Assembly (NCBI RefSeq): GCF_001690705.1
Contig: NZ_LZGK01000013.1
Coordinates: forward strand, 62,001-126,000
Direction: 5' to 3'
Origin: Gilliamella sp. wkB178
GTDB taxonomy: Bacteria; Pseudomonadota; Gammaproteobacteria; Enterobacterales; Orbaceae
Length of the DNA: 64,000 nt
Position 1 is the stretch's first letter. The number at the start of each line of letters is the position of its first letter. Below the pieces are notes generated by a model that saw only the letters and a program-made list of their open reading frames with translations, had not been told where the DNA came from and ran no database searches. Positions 55,251 to 64,000 of this stretch are shown piece after piece. Both the position numbers and the translations under genes were made by a program.

Positions 55251-58200
55251 ATGATTGGACACGGTAAATTTCACTCATTAACCTTAATTAACTGGAATGG
55301 TTTTTTTGCTCGCACTTTTGAGCTAGACCAATTAGTCACTACCTTATCTGGTGGTAATGGTGCCGGTAAATCAACTACCATGGCGGCATTTGTTACGGCA
55401 TTGATTCCAGATTTAACTTTATTACATTTTAGAAACACCACTGAAGCAGGGGCTACATCTGGCTCTCGTGACAAAGGTTTGCATGGTAAGTTAAGACCAG
55501 GTGTTTGTTACTCAATGTTAGATGTGATTAACTCACGTAATCAACGCATCATTTGTGGTGTTCGTTTACAGCAAGTAGCCGGACGAGATAAAAAAGTTGA
55601 TATAAAACCATTTTTGCTGCAAGGCCTCCCGGTTGGCATTAGCCCAACTGAGTTAGTTACTGAACGTTTACATGACAAACAAGCACGAATTTTATCTTTG
55701 TCAGAATTAAAAGATAAAGTCGAAGCAATGGATGGTGTAATCTTTAAGCAATTCAATTCGATAACTGATTACCATTCAGTTATGTTTGATTTTGGGATTT
55801 TACCAAAACGATTACGTTCATCATCAGATCGTAGTAAATATTACCGATTGATTGAAGCCTCACTTTATGGTGGTATTTCTAGTGCAATTACGCGTTCATT
55901 GCGCGATTATTTATTACCAGAAAATAGCGGCGTTCGTAAAGCGTTCCAAGATATGGAAGCGGCATTACGTGAAAACCGCATGACCTTAGAAGCTATTCGT
56001 GTTACGCAGTCAGATCGTGATTTGTTTAAACATCTTATTACTGAATCGACTAATTACGTTGCTGCTGATTATATGCGGCACTCGAATGAACGCCGCGTAC
56101 ATATTGAATCAGTGTTAGGGTTACGCCGTGAAGTGTTTAAAACCCAAGAGTTGCTCATTAGTAATGAATTTCGTCAAGTTGAAATGGCGAAGGAACTTAA
56201 AGAATATCAAGATGCGCAAACTGATCTAGAAACTGATTTACAAGCAGCCAATGATCACCTTAATCTAGCGCAAACAGCACTTCGCCAACAAGAAAAGATT
56301 GATCGTTATCAAGCTGATTTAGATGATTTAAATGGAAAACTTGAAGAACAAAACGAAGTGGTGATAGAAGCGAATGAACAATATCAAAACTATCGTGATC
56401 AGGTTGAACATACTGAACAAGAAGTTGATGAAATCAAAACACAATTAGCCGATTATCAACAAGCATTAGATGTGCAACAAACTCGAGCTATTCAGTACCA
56501 GCAGGCACTACAAGCACTGAAAAATGCTCAGTCTTTATGTCAATTACCAAAATTAAACATTCGTAATATTGAAGATCACTATGCTGTTTTTAATGAAAAA
56601 CAACAAGAAATAACCGAACAAGTTTTAGATCTAGAACAAAAGCTTAGTGTCTCTGATGCCGCTTTTAACCAGTTTGATCGTGCTTATCAGTTAGTAATTA
56701 AGCTAGTTGGTGAAGTCATGCGTAGTGATGCCTTCGCTGCAGCTAAAGAAGCATTAAGGCAATGGCCTTCTCAATGTTATCAAGCTGAACAAGCCGAACA
56801 TTTACAACTGCAACTTGATGAATTAGAACAAAGATTTTTTGAACAAAAAGAAGCCGAATCTCTATTAACTCAGTTTTGTAAACGTATTGGGCGTCAAGTC
56901 AATTATGATGAGTTAGATGAGTTAAAACAAGAACTGGAAGTACAACTTGATGATAATGCGCAGTTGGCTAATGAATCAAGTGAAAAACGTATTGAATTTA
57001 GGCAAGAACTGGAACAAATTCAAACTAAAATTACTGATTATCATCAAAAAGCGCCACAATGGTTACAAGCGCAAGATGCCCTAATTGCACTACAAGAACA
57101 AACCGGACAAACGTTTAGTCATAGCCAAGCGGTTACACAATATATGCAACAACTGCTTGAACAAGAACGCGTGTTAGTGACAGATCGGGATCAAATTAAT
57201 TTCAGACGAAGTCAGTTAGATACACAGATTGAACAATTAAATCAGCCAAGCGGTGTTGATGATGGGCGTTTATCGGTACTTGCTGAGCGTTTTAATGGGG
57301 TCTTACTGTCTGAAATCTATGAAGATGTTACCATCGACGATGCGCCTTATTTTTCAGCATTATATGGTCCGGCAAGGCAAGCCATTGTGGTTCCTGATTT
57401 ATCTTTAGTTAAAACCCAACTTGAAAATCTTACTGCTAGTGATGAAGATTATCCTGAAGATATCTATTTTATTGAAGGCGATCCATCGTCATTTGATGAT
57501 AGCGTTTTTGAATGCGAAGAAATGAACAAAGCTGTGCTGGTCAAAACAGGTGATAGGCAATGGCGCTTTTCTAGTTTCCCTGCAGTACCACTTTTTGGTC
57601 GTGCCGCAAGAGAAGTCCATCTTGAAAAGTTATCAAGTGAACGTGATGAGTTACATGAACGTTATGCAACTATTTCTTTTGATTTACAAAAATTACAACG
57701 TATTGAACAAAATGTTGGCCAATTCATTGGTCAGTATTTAGCGATTGCTTTCGATATTGATCCTGAAGCGGAAGCACAAAAATTATCAACTAGACGTAAT
57801 GAAATCGAACGTCAGTTATCATCTCAAGAAAGTATTGATCAAAAAAATCAACAGCAAGTAGCTAATTGTAAAGAGCAATTAAACACAGTTAATAGGTTAG
57901 TTGCTCAAATGCACCTCCTTGCGGATGATGATTTGGCTGACCGAGTCGATGATTTGCGTGAACAACTTGCCGAAGCGCAAGACGCGGTACAATATGTAAG
58001 TCGTAACCGCAATACTGTGTCCGAACTAGAACCAATGGTTGCGGTATTACAAAGTGATCCTGAACAAAATGAAGCGTTGCGTGAACATTACAACACGGTT
58101 AAAGCGCAACAACAAACTATTCGCCAGCAAGTGTTTGCTTTGACCGAAGTGATGCAAAGGCGAGCGCACTTTGGTTATGAAGATTCAGCAGGAATGTTGG

Positions 58201-59669
58201 GTGAAAATACTGACTTAAATGAAAAGCTACGTACTCGCCTAGAAATTGTTGAAGCTCAACGAACCGAAGCTCGTAGTCAAATGCAGCAGTATCAGGATAA
58301 ATATAATCAATATAATCAAACTCTAGCTTCGCTTAAAAGTGCCTTTGAAACCAAGCGGGATATGTTAAACGAACTGCATAAAGAGATTGAACAAATTGGT
58401 GTAAAAGCTGATGCAATTACCGAAGAAAGAGCACGTAACCGTCGTGATGAGATCCACCAAAAACTGAATACTAACCGTCAAAATTGTTCATCATTAGAAA
58501 AACAACTCATTATGTGTGAAACCGAAATGACACAGATGCAAAAACGGTTAGCACAAATATTACGTGATTACAAACAATTACGTGAACAAGTAGTACAAGC
58601 TAAGGCAGGATGGTGTCTGGTTCTACGGTTGGTTAAAGAAAATAGCGTAGAGCGGCGTTTGCATCGTCGTGAACTAGCCTATTTAAGTGCGGATGAGCTG
58701 CGTTCTATGTCAGATAAGGCATTAGGTTCATTACGTTTGGCGGTGAATGATAATGAACATCTACGCGATATATTGAGATTATCCGAAGATCCGAAACGAC
58801 CTGAGCGTAAAATACAATTTTATATTGCCGTTTATAAACATTTGCGGGAAATAATTCGCCAAGATATTGTTAAAACTGATGATCCAATCGAAGCTATTGA
58901 ACAAATGGAAATTGAATTGTCGCGCTTAACCGAAGAACTCACTTCCCGAGAGCAACAATTGGCAATTAGTTCCAAAAGTGTGGCAAATATTATTCGTAAA
59001 ACAATTCAACGTGAACAAAACCGTATTCGCATGCTAAATCAAGGTCTTCAAGCCGTGGCATTTGGTCAAGTGAATGGAGTGCGTTTAAATGTTAATGTTC
59101 GTGAAGCTCATGCCGCACTATTGACTGCTCTTGCTGATGAACAAAATGAACATCAGGATCTATTTAGTAGCAATCAAATTACTTTCTCCGAAGCTTTAGC
59201 TAAACTTTATCAACGCTTAAATCCACATATTGATATGGGGCAACGCACAGCTCAAACGGTTGGTGAGGAGTTACTTGATTACCGCAATTATTTGGAAATG
59301 GATGTTGAAGTTAATCGTGGTGCTGATGGTTGGTTACGAGCTGAAAGTGGGGCGTTATCCACTGGGGAAGCAATTGGTACTGGTATGTCTATATTATTAA
59401 TGGTTATTCAAAGTTGGGAAGATGAATCCAAACGTTTACGTAATAAAGATATTTCACCATGCCGTTTACTATTTTTGGATGAAGCTGCGCGTCTGGATGC
59501 CAAATCCATTGCAACATTATTTGAGCTTTGTGAAAGGTTAGAAATGCAATTAATTATTGCCGCACCAGAAAATATCAGCCCAGAAAAAGGTACCACCTAC
59601 AAACTGGTACGTAAAGTAATTAATAACCATGAACATGTACATGTGGTTGGTTTAAAAGGCTTTGCCTAG
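55251..59669 (+). CDS. mukB: chromosome partition ATPase MukB
   Basis: SMC-like ATPase. Predicted 1472 residues (E. coli 1486). N-terminal head with Walker [16 protein letters not shown] (about 34-45). Long Gln/Glu-rich coiled coils run from about 290-660 and 790-1130, separated by a hinge (about 665-790, [22 protein letters not shown]). The C-terminal head has the ABC signature [12 protein letters not shown] and Walker [15 protein letters not shown]. With MukF and MukE it forms the loop-extruding complex. The presence of MukBEF instead of Smc-ScpAB places the organism among enteric-type gammaproteobacteria. Confidence 0.98.
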   Translation: MIGHGKFHSLTLINWNGFFARTFELDQLVTTLSGGNGAGKSTTMAAFVTALIPDLTLLHFRNTTEAGATSGSRDKGLHGKLRPGVCYSMLDVINSRNQRIICGVRLQQVAGRDKKVDIKPFLLQGLPVGISPTELVTERLHDKQARILSLSELKDKVEAMDGVIFKQFNSITDYHSVMFDFGILPKRLRSSSDRSKYYRLIEASLYGGISSAITRSLRDYLLPENSGVRKAFQDMEAALRENRMTLEAIRVTQSDRDLFKHLITESTNYVAADYMRHSNERRVHIESVLGLRREVFKTQELLISNEFRQVEMAKELKEYQDAQTDLETDLQAANDHLNLAQTALRQQEKIDRYQADLDDLNGKLEEQNEVVIEANEQYQNYRDQVEHTEQEVDEIKTQLADYQQALDVQQTRAIQYQQALQALKNAQSLCQLPKLNIRNIEDHYAVFNEKQQEITEQVLDLEQKLSVSDAAFNQFDRAYQLVIKLVGEVMRSDAFAAAKEALRQWPSQCYQAEQAEHLQLQLDELEQRFFEQKEAESLLTQFCKRIGRQVNYDELDELKQELEVQLDDNAQLANESSEKRIEFRQELEQIQTKITDYHQKAPQWLQAQDALIALQEQTGQTFSHSQAVTQYMQQLLEQERVLVTDRDQINFRRSQLDTQIEQLNQPSGVDDGRLSVLAERFNGVLLSEIYEDVTIDDAPYFSALYGPARQAIVVPDLSLVKTQLENLTASDEDYPEDIYFIEGDPSSFDDSVFECEEMNKAVLVKTGDRQWRFSSFPAVPLFGRAAREVHLEKLSSERDELHERYATISFDLQKLQRIEQNVGQFIGQYLAIAFDIDPEAEAQKLSTRRNEIERQLSSQESIDQKNQQQVANCKEQLNTVNRLVAQMHLLADDDLADRVDDLREQLAEAQDAVQYVSRNRNTVSELEPMVAVLQSDPEQNEALREHYNTVKAQQQTIRQQVFALTEVMQRRAHFGYEDSAGMLGENTDLNEKLRTRLEIVEAQRTEARSQMQQYQDKYNQYNQTLASLKSAFETKRDMLNELHKEIEQIGVKADAITEERARNRRDEIHQKLNTNRQNCSSLEKQLIMCETEMTQMQKRLAQILRDYKQLREQVVQAKAGWCLVLRLVKENSVERRLHRRELAYLSADELRSMSDKALGSLRLAVNDNEHLRDILRLSEDPKRPERKIQFYIAVYKHLREIIRQDIVKTDDPIEAIEQMEIELSRLTEELTSREQQLAISSKSVANIIRKTIQREQNRIRMLNQGLQAVAFGQVNGVRLNVNVREAHAALLTALADEQNEHQDLFSSNQITFSEALAKLYQRLNPHIDMGQRTAQTVGEELLDYRNYLEMDVEVNRGADGWLRAESGALSTGEAIGTGMSILLMVIQSWEDESKRLRNKDISPCRLLFLDEAARLDAKSIATLFELCERLEMQLIIAAPENISPEKGTTYKLVRKVINNHEHVHVVGLKGFA

Positions 59670-59683
59670 ATATTTATTCACTC

Positions 59684-59703
59684 TCGCCGGCTTTTGTCGG
59701 CGA
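59684..59703 (+). terminator. hairpin after mukB
   Basis: TCGCCGGC (59684-59691), loop TTTT, GTCGGCGA (59696-59703), 8 pairs including one G-U, 15 bases after the mukB stop. The T-tract is weak. Confidence 0.6.
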
Positions 59704-60016
59704 ATTGCCCTATTTAAATCTATTTATTGTTAGCGAATAATTACCAGTATTTGTTAAATACCAAGTAATCAACTTGAAGTGACCAATTATTTTGTTTTAA
59801 TCCTCAATTATTAGATTCAGTGCTTTTAATACTTATTTAATTATGCAACATAAATGCAAATTTTATTTAATCTATGTTGTATTTTTAATCATAGTATTCA
59901 GATGTTATTTTAATAAATTGATTTTTTTAATATTTATTTTTGGCATATATTTTGCTTTCTATTACAAAAGCGGTTTTTATTTCATAGAGAGTCATATTAA
60001 AAATAGGGAGATTTAT
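59704..60016 (+). other. 313-base spacer before the MFS-tkt-hyi operon
   Basis: AT-rich. The frame of the MFS gene is open back to 59843, but that part reads as a Phe/Ile/Tyr-rich stretch without family resemblance, and a good Shine-Dalgarno sequence favours the ATG at 60017. I found no clear CRP site or repressor operator. Confidence 0.5.
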
Positions 60017-61303
60017 ATGCCTAAGATTCGTTGGTTAATGATTATAATGTGTTTTTTCGCTCTAGTTATAAGTTACATTGATAGAGCAAATCTTGCTGTT
60101 GCTGCACCATATATTTCTGATGAATTCCATATTGATCCTATATGGATGGGATTTATTATGAGTGGTTTTTTCTGGACATATGCTGTAATGCAATTACCTT
60201 GTGGATGGTTTGCTGATAAAGTTGGACCCAGAAAATCATTCACAATTGCTGTAGGTTGGTGGTCTGTTTTTACAGCATTCACCGCTTTAGCTAAGGGACC
60301 TTTTAGCTTAATGGGATGTAGATTATTATTAGGTATTGGGGAAGCGGGTGCAAATCCGTCATCTGTAAAAGTAATCTCTGCTTGGTTTTCAGTTAAAGAA
60401 AGGGGATTTGCTGCAAGTATTTTTGATAGTGGTGTAAGAATTGGTCCTGTTGTTACTTTACCTATAGTATCTTGGTTAATTTTAACTTTTGGATGGAGAA
60501 TATCTTTTGTTGTAACCGGATTGCTTGGATTTATTTGGATTGTTTTCTGGTTAAAATTTTATCATGAACCAGAAGAACATCCTAAAGTTACGCCTGAAGA
60601 ATTAAAATATTTACAAAAAGAAAGAAATACTCCTACAACTTCAAAAAATTCTTTGAACCAATCAACGCAAAAATTACCTTGGATTTCTCTTTTTAAATAT
60701 CGAACAATTTGGGCAATGATGATCGGTTTCTTTTGTCTCAATTTTGCGTTTTATTTTTTTGTAACATGGTTTCCTAGTTATTTAGTTCAAGCTAAAGGCT
60801 TTTCACTTACTCAACTTGGAACAATTGGTATGTTACCAATATTATTAGCTAGCCCTGGGAGTTGGGTTGGAGGATTAACATCAGACTGGTTATATAGACG
60901 TGGTTGGGGGTTAACAAAAGCTCGTAAAACGTGTTTAGTTTCAGCTATGTTAGCTTCTTCTGTTATTACCTTGAGCGCATTTACGGATAATATCTATTTA
61001 ACTTTAATCTTTTTCTCAATTTCTTATGCAAGTTTAGGTTTTGCTGGAGCTAATATTTGGTCATTGCCTAGTGATGTTGCTCCATCACCTTCTCATGTGG
61101 CGTCAATAGCTGGAATTCAAAATTTCGCTTCTAATTTAGCCGGTATTCTTGTTTCTACAGTAACAGGTGTAATGCTTTCAATTAGTGGGGGGTCTTTTGT
61201 AGGACCTTTAGTTCTTGCTGGTGTTTTATGTTTAATTGGTTCTGCTTCTTATCTCTTTTTATTAGGTAAAATTGAACCATTACCTATGCCACAATCAAAG
61301 TAA
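60017..61303 (+). CDS. MFS transporter, anion:cation symporter (ACS/sugar-acid) family
   Basis: Predicted 428 residues from the ATG at 60017, with GGGAG 6 bases upstream. Twelve hydrophobic segments in two halves with a central loop (about 195-225). YIDRANLAVAAPYI after the first segment, GWFADKVGPRKS between segments 2 and 3, and GIGEAGANPSS are typical of the ACS family, which carries hexuronates, glucarate, galactonate and similar acids with protons. The substrate is not readable. It leads a tight run with a transketolase (23 bases) and a hydroxypyruvate-isomerase-family gene, suggesting uptake of the sugar acid those enzymes process. Confidence 0.88.
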   Translation: MPKIRWLMIIMCFFALVISYIDRANLAVAAPYISDEFHIDPIWMGFIMSGFFWTYAVMQLPCGWFADKVGPRKSFTIAVGWWSVFTAFTALAKGPFSLMGCRLLLGIGEAGANPSSVKVISAWFSVKERGFAASIFDSGVRIGPVVTLPIVSWLILTFGWRISFVVTGLLGFIWIVFWLKFYHEPEEHPKVTPEELKYLQKERNTPTTSKNSLNQSTQKLPWISLFKYRTIWAMMIGFFCLNFAFYFFVTWFPSYLVQAKGFSLTQLGTIGMLPILLASPGSWVGGLTSDWLYRRGWGLTKARKTCLVSAMLASSVITLSAFTDNIYLTLIFFSISYASLGFAGANIWSLPSDVAPSPSHVASIAGIQNFASNLAGILVSTVTGVMLSISGGSFVGPLVLAGVLCLIGSASYLFLLGKIEPLPMPQSK

Positions 61304-61326
61304 TAAATAATTAGGAGAATAACATT

Positions 61327-63324
61327 ATGAAAACACTTACAAAAGAAACTTTGAAAGTTATGGCTAATGCAATAAGAATATTATCAATAGATGCTATTAA
61401 TAAAGTTAATTCTGGGCATCCAGGTTTACCTCTTGGAGCCGCTGATATTGTGACAGTTCTTTTTTCAAAATTTATGAAGTTTGATCCAAATAATCCATCT
61501 TGGTCAGATCGAGATAGATTTGTTCTTTCTGCTGGTCATGGTTCAATGTTGCTTTATGCCTTATCTTATCTGACTGGATATAAGGCTATGAAACTTGATG
61601 ATATTAAAAGATTTAGAAGACTAGGTAGTAAAGCTCCAGGTCATCCTGAACTTAGTCTTGATACAGGGGTTGAAGCTACAACAGGACCGTTAGGACAAGG
61701 TTTCGGAATGGCTGTCGGTATGGCATTAGCCGAGAGAATGATGAATGATCGATATGGTGATGATATTGTTGATCATTATACATATGCTTTAGTCGGTGAT
61801 GGTTGTTTGATGGAGGGTATTTCTTATGAAGCGGCATCACTTGCTGGACATTTAGGATTAAATCGTTTGATTGTTTTATTTGATGATAATGGAATCTCTA
61901 TTGATGGGCCAGTCAGTATTACTACTTCAGAAAATCAACAAGCAAGATTTGAAGCTTGCGGATGGGATTGGCAATCAGTAGATGGACATGATCCAGAAGC
62001 TATAGAAAAAGCAATATTATTTGCAAAATCTACAAATAAACCAAGTATTATCTCTTGTAAAACAGTAATAGGTCTTGGTTTACAATCAAAACAAGGAAAA
62101 TCTGCAGCACATGGTCAACCACCTACAAATGAAGAATTAATTAAAGCACGTCAATTTTATAATTGGCAAGAAGGAAGTTTTGAGATTCCTGATGATGTAC
62201 TAACATTATGGCGTAGTATAAGTCAAAAAGGACATCAAGAATTTGTAAATTGGTCTAATCGTTTTGCTAAAGTAGACCATAAAATTCAAAAAAGTTTTAA
62301 TGATGCTATGATGGGTAAATTACCTGAAGGATGGCAAAATCTTATTCAAAAAAATAAAGAATTTTTTGCATCAGAAACTCCTAATGAGCCAACAAGAAAA
62401 TCGTCTAAAACAATATTAGAATCGCTTTCATCATTTATACCAGAAATAATTGGTGGTTCAGCTGATTTAACTCCAAGTAACTTGTCTAAACCTGATGATT
62501 TTCAAGGAGTATCTAAAGGTAATTATAGTGGGCGATATATGCATTATGGTATTCGTGAACATGCTATGGCAGCTATTACTAATGGTATTGCTCTTCACAA
62601 AGGTTTTTTACCTTATTGTGCAACATTCCTTTGTTTTTCTGATTATTGCCGCCCTGCGGTTAGATTATCTGCTTTGATGAAAACGAGAGTAACATATATC
62701 TTCACACATGACAGTATAACTCAAGGACCAGATGGACCAACTCATCAACCAATAGAACATTTTGTAACGATGAGAGCAACACCAAATTCGTTATTTATAC
62801 GCCCTGCTGATGGAGTTGAGACTGCTGAATGTTGGGAAATCATCTTAAAAACAGTTGATAATCCAGTTGCGTTAATATTAACTCGCGAAGCTGTTCCTGC
62901 AGTAAGAAAAGATGCAAGTATAGAAAATAAATGTTTTAAAGGAGCTTATGTTATATCTGAACCATCAAAAGATCCAAAAGTAACCCTCATCGCTACGGGT
63001 TCAGAAGTTAGTGTGGCACTTGAAGCTCAAAAAATTCTAGAATCTAAATCAATTGGAACAAAAGTTGTTTCTGCTCCATGTTTGGAATTATTTAATAGAC
63101 AAGATATTGATTATAAACAATCAATTCTTGATAAAAATACATTGCTTGTTTCTATAGAAGCGGCTACTACTATGGGGTGGGACCGTTATATAGGACCAGA
63201 TGGAATTATGATTGGTATGAATAGTTTTGGTGATTCAGGATTACCAGATGAGTTAATGCAATATTTTGGTATAACTCCACAAAATATAGTAGATTCAGTA
63301 CTTACAAAAATGAATGGTAGATAA
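61327..63324 (+). CDS. tkt: transketolase
   Basis: Thiamine-diphosphate enzyme that moves two-carbon ketol units between sugar phosphates. Predicted 665 residues, full length. N-terminal INKVNSGHPGLPLGAAD, TPP motif GDGCLMEGISYEAASLAGHLGLNRLIVLFDDN, the middle Pyr domain with the catalytic Glu region (GIREHAMAAITNGIALHKG) and THDSITQGPDGPTHQPIEH, and the C-terminal domain. TAGGAGA gives a strong ribosome site. About half the Arg codons are AGA, whereas the muk genes use mostly CGT, so this run may have been acquired. It is plausibly a second, catabolic copy; the housekeeping tkt would be elsewhere. Confidence 0.95.
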   Translation: MKTLTKETLKVMANAIRILSIDAINKVNSGHPGLPLGAADIVTVLFSKFMKFDPNNPSWSDRDRFVLSAGHGSMLLYALSYLTGYKAMKLDDIKRFRRLGSKAPGHPELSLDTGVEATTGPLGQGFGMAVGMALAERMMNDRYGDDIVDHYTYALVGDGCLMEGISYEAASLAGHLGLNRLIVLFDDNGISIDGPVSITTSENQQARFEACGWDWQSVDGHDPEAIEKAILFAKSTNKPSIISCKTVIGLGLQSKQGKSAAHGQPPTNEELIKARQFYNWQEGSFEIPDDVLTLWRSISQKGHQEFVNWSNRFAKVDHKIQKSFNDAMMGKLPEGWQNLIQKNKEFFASETPNEPTRKSSKTILESLSSFIPEIIGGSADLTPSNLSKPDDFQGVSKGNYSGRYMHYGIREHAMAAITNGIALHKGFLPYCATFLCFSDYCRPAVRLSALMKTRVTYIFTHDSITQGPDGPTHQPIEHFVTMRATPNSLFIRPADGVETAECWEIILKTVDNPVALILTREAVPAVRKDASIENKCFKGAYVISEPSKDPKVTLIATGSEVSVALEAQKILESKSIGTKVVSAPCLELFNRQDIDYKQSILDKNTLLVSIEAATTMGWDRYIGPDGIMIGMNSFGDSGLPDELMQYFGITPQNIVDSVLTKMNGR

Positions 63325-63367
63325 TAAGGTTAAATATTTATTTTGAATTTAAAGAGGAGAATGAATT

Positions 63368-64000
63368 ATGCTTAAATTTGCTGCAAATCTTACTATGATG
63401 TATGGAGAATATAATTTTTTAGATCGATTTTCAGCTTCAGCAAAAGATGGCTTTACGGGAATTGAATATATGTTCCCATATGATTTTAATGTAAATCATA
63501 TCAAAGATCGATTAGTGGACAATAATTTAACTCAAGTATTAATTAATGCACCAGCTGGTGATTGGGAAAAAGGTGATAGAGGATTAGCATGTCTTCCTAA
63601 TCGGCAGGAAGACTTTTATTCCTCATTAATGAAAGCTCTTGAATACTCTCAAGTATTAGGAAATAAGTTGTTACATATAATGATTGGTAATCGTAACCCT
63701 GAAGTATCATATGCTAGGCAACTTGCTGTTTTAAAGAATAATTTATCTTTAGCAGCAGAAAAAGCTAGAAGTTTAGATATTACAATTGTTATTGAAGCAA
63801 TTAATCGTCGTGATATGCCAATGTTTTTTATGAATAAACAAGATGAAACTCAGTCAATCTGCTTAGAGCTTGGATATCCAAATTTAAAAGTTTTATTTGA
63901 TATTTATCACTGTCAAGTTTCAGAAGGTGATATATCTAAAAAACTAGAAAATGACTTACCTCATATAGGTCATATTCAAGTCGCTAGTGTACCAAATAGA
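63368..64000 (+). CDS. hyi: hydroxypyruvate isomerase / 2-oxo-tetronate isomerase family protein (3' truncated by window edge)
   Basis: Open from the ATG at 63368 to the window end with no stop: 211 residues visible of about 258 expected. GAGGAGA lies before the start. MLKFAANLTMMYGEYNFLDRF, GIEYMFPYDF, NAPAGDWEKGDRGLACLPNR, VIEAIN and FDIYHCQ match E. coli Hyi, a xylose-isomerase-like TIM barrel; the metal ligand Glu (IEAIN) and Asp (FDIYH) are present. Known members interconvert hydroxypyruvate and tartronate semialdehyde (Hyi) or act on 2-oxo-tetronates (OtnI); I cannot decide between these. Likely the third gene of the operon, 43 bases after tkt. Symbol is by similarity only. Confidence 0.85.
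   Translation, partial: MLKFAANLTMMYGEYNFLDRFSASAKDGFTGIEYMFPYDFNVNHIKDRLVDNNLTQVLINAPAGDWEKGDRGLACLPNRQEDFYSSLMKALEYSQVLGNKLLHIMIGNRNPEVSYARQLAVLKNNLSLAAEKARSLDITIVIEAINRRDMPMFFMNKQDETQSICLELGYPNLKVLFDIYHCQVSEGDISKKLENDLPHIGHIQVASVPNR

Noticed and set aside
59843-60016. 58-residue N-terminal extension of the MFS transporter
   Set aside because: Aromatic/Ile-rich AT-driven sequence before a good Shine-Dalgarno and the conserved N-terminus; probably the leader.
1-64000. CRISPR arrays, tRNA/rRNA genes, insertion sequences, prophage genes
   Set aside because: No regularly spaced repeats, no cloverleaf-like segments in the spacers, no transposase or phage proteins seen.

Overview
The window is low-GC (roughly one third G+C by eye) gammaproteobacterial chromosome. 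Almost every gene has a close Escherichia coli counterpart in recognisable local order (accD-folC-dedD-cvpA-purF, uppS-cdsA-rseP-bamA-skp-lpxD, tig-clpP-clpX-lon-ppiD-ybaV, lptD-surA-rsmA-apaH, mukF-mukE-mukB). The blocks are joined in a different order and many usual members are missing: dxr, fabZ/lpxA/lpxB, hupB, pdxA, apaG, moaA/moaB and sthA. MukBEF, SurA/LptD, CRP and DedD, with AT-rich spacers and gene loss, fit a host-associated relative of the enterics. Orbaceae (the Gilliamella/Frischella/Orbus group) is my best guess; this is inference, not a database result.

Layout. 1-2.7 kb: two SGNH-type envelope hydrolase genes (the first cut by the window edge), then pyrF and yciH. 2.7-8.3 kb: tmaR (minus), then accD-folC-dedD-cvpA-purF. 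8.3-12.7 kb: the main accessory island, a 900-residue inverse autotransporter (intimin/invasin type) with a G7 tract in its coding sequence, followed by a small secreted partner. 12.9-20.8 kb: yheU, crp, and the envelope-biogenesis run uppS-cdsA-rseP-bamA-skp-lpxD. 20.9-29.3 kb: proteostasis run tig-clpP-clpX-lon-ppiD-ybaV. 29.4-35.8 kb: priA (minus), moaC-moaD-moaE-ybhL, and a YejM/PbgA-like membrane sulfatase-fold protein. 35.8-44.5 kb (minus): pcnB-lptD-surA-rsmA-apaH-sppA. 44.9-47.7 kb: oxyR-fabR and a secreted alpha/beta hydrolase. 47.8-50.7 kb (minus): pntA-pntB. 51.0-52.8 kb: a nucleoside hydrolase and, on the minus strand, a DUF4198 protein under a near-perfect Fur box. 53.1-59.7 kb: mukF-mukE-mukB. 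59.7-64 kb: an MFS transporter, a transketolase and a hydroxypyruvate-isomerase-family gene that runs off the window. This last group uses more AGA arginine codons than its neighbours and looks like an accessory catabolic operon.

The most informative observations are these. pcnB has no ATG, GTG or TTG start that fits, but has an ATT codon behind a strong Shine-Dalgarno sequence exactly where E. coli pcnB uses its AUU start. The adhesin carries a G7 tract where a one-base slip would truncate it. The adhesin and its partner share a C-terminal motif. A Fur box sits over the promoter of the DUF4198 gene. A YejM/PbgA homologue keeps the metal-binding DHG motif that the E. coli protein lacks. The terminal MFS/transketolase/isomerase operon could link hydroxypyruvate to the pentose phosphate pool. 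No rRNA, tRNA, insertion sequence, prophage or CRISPR array was found.
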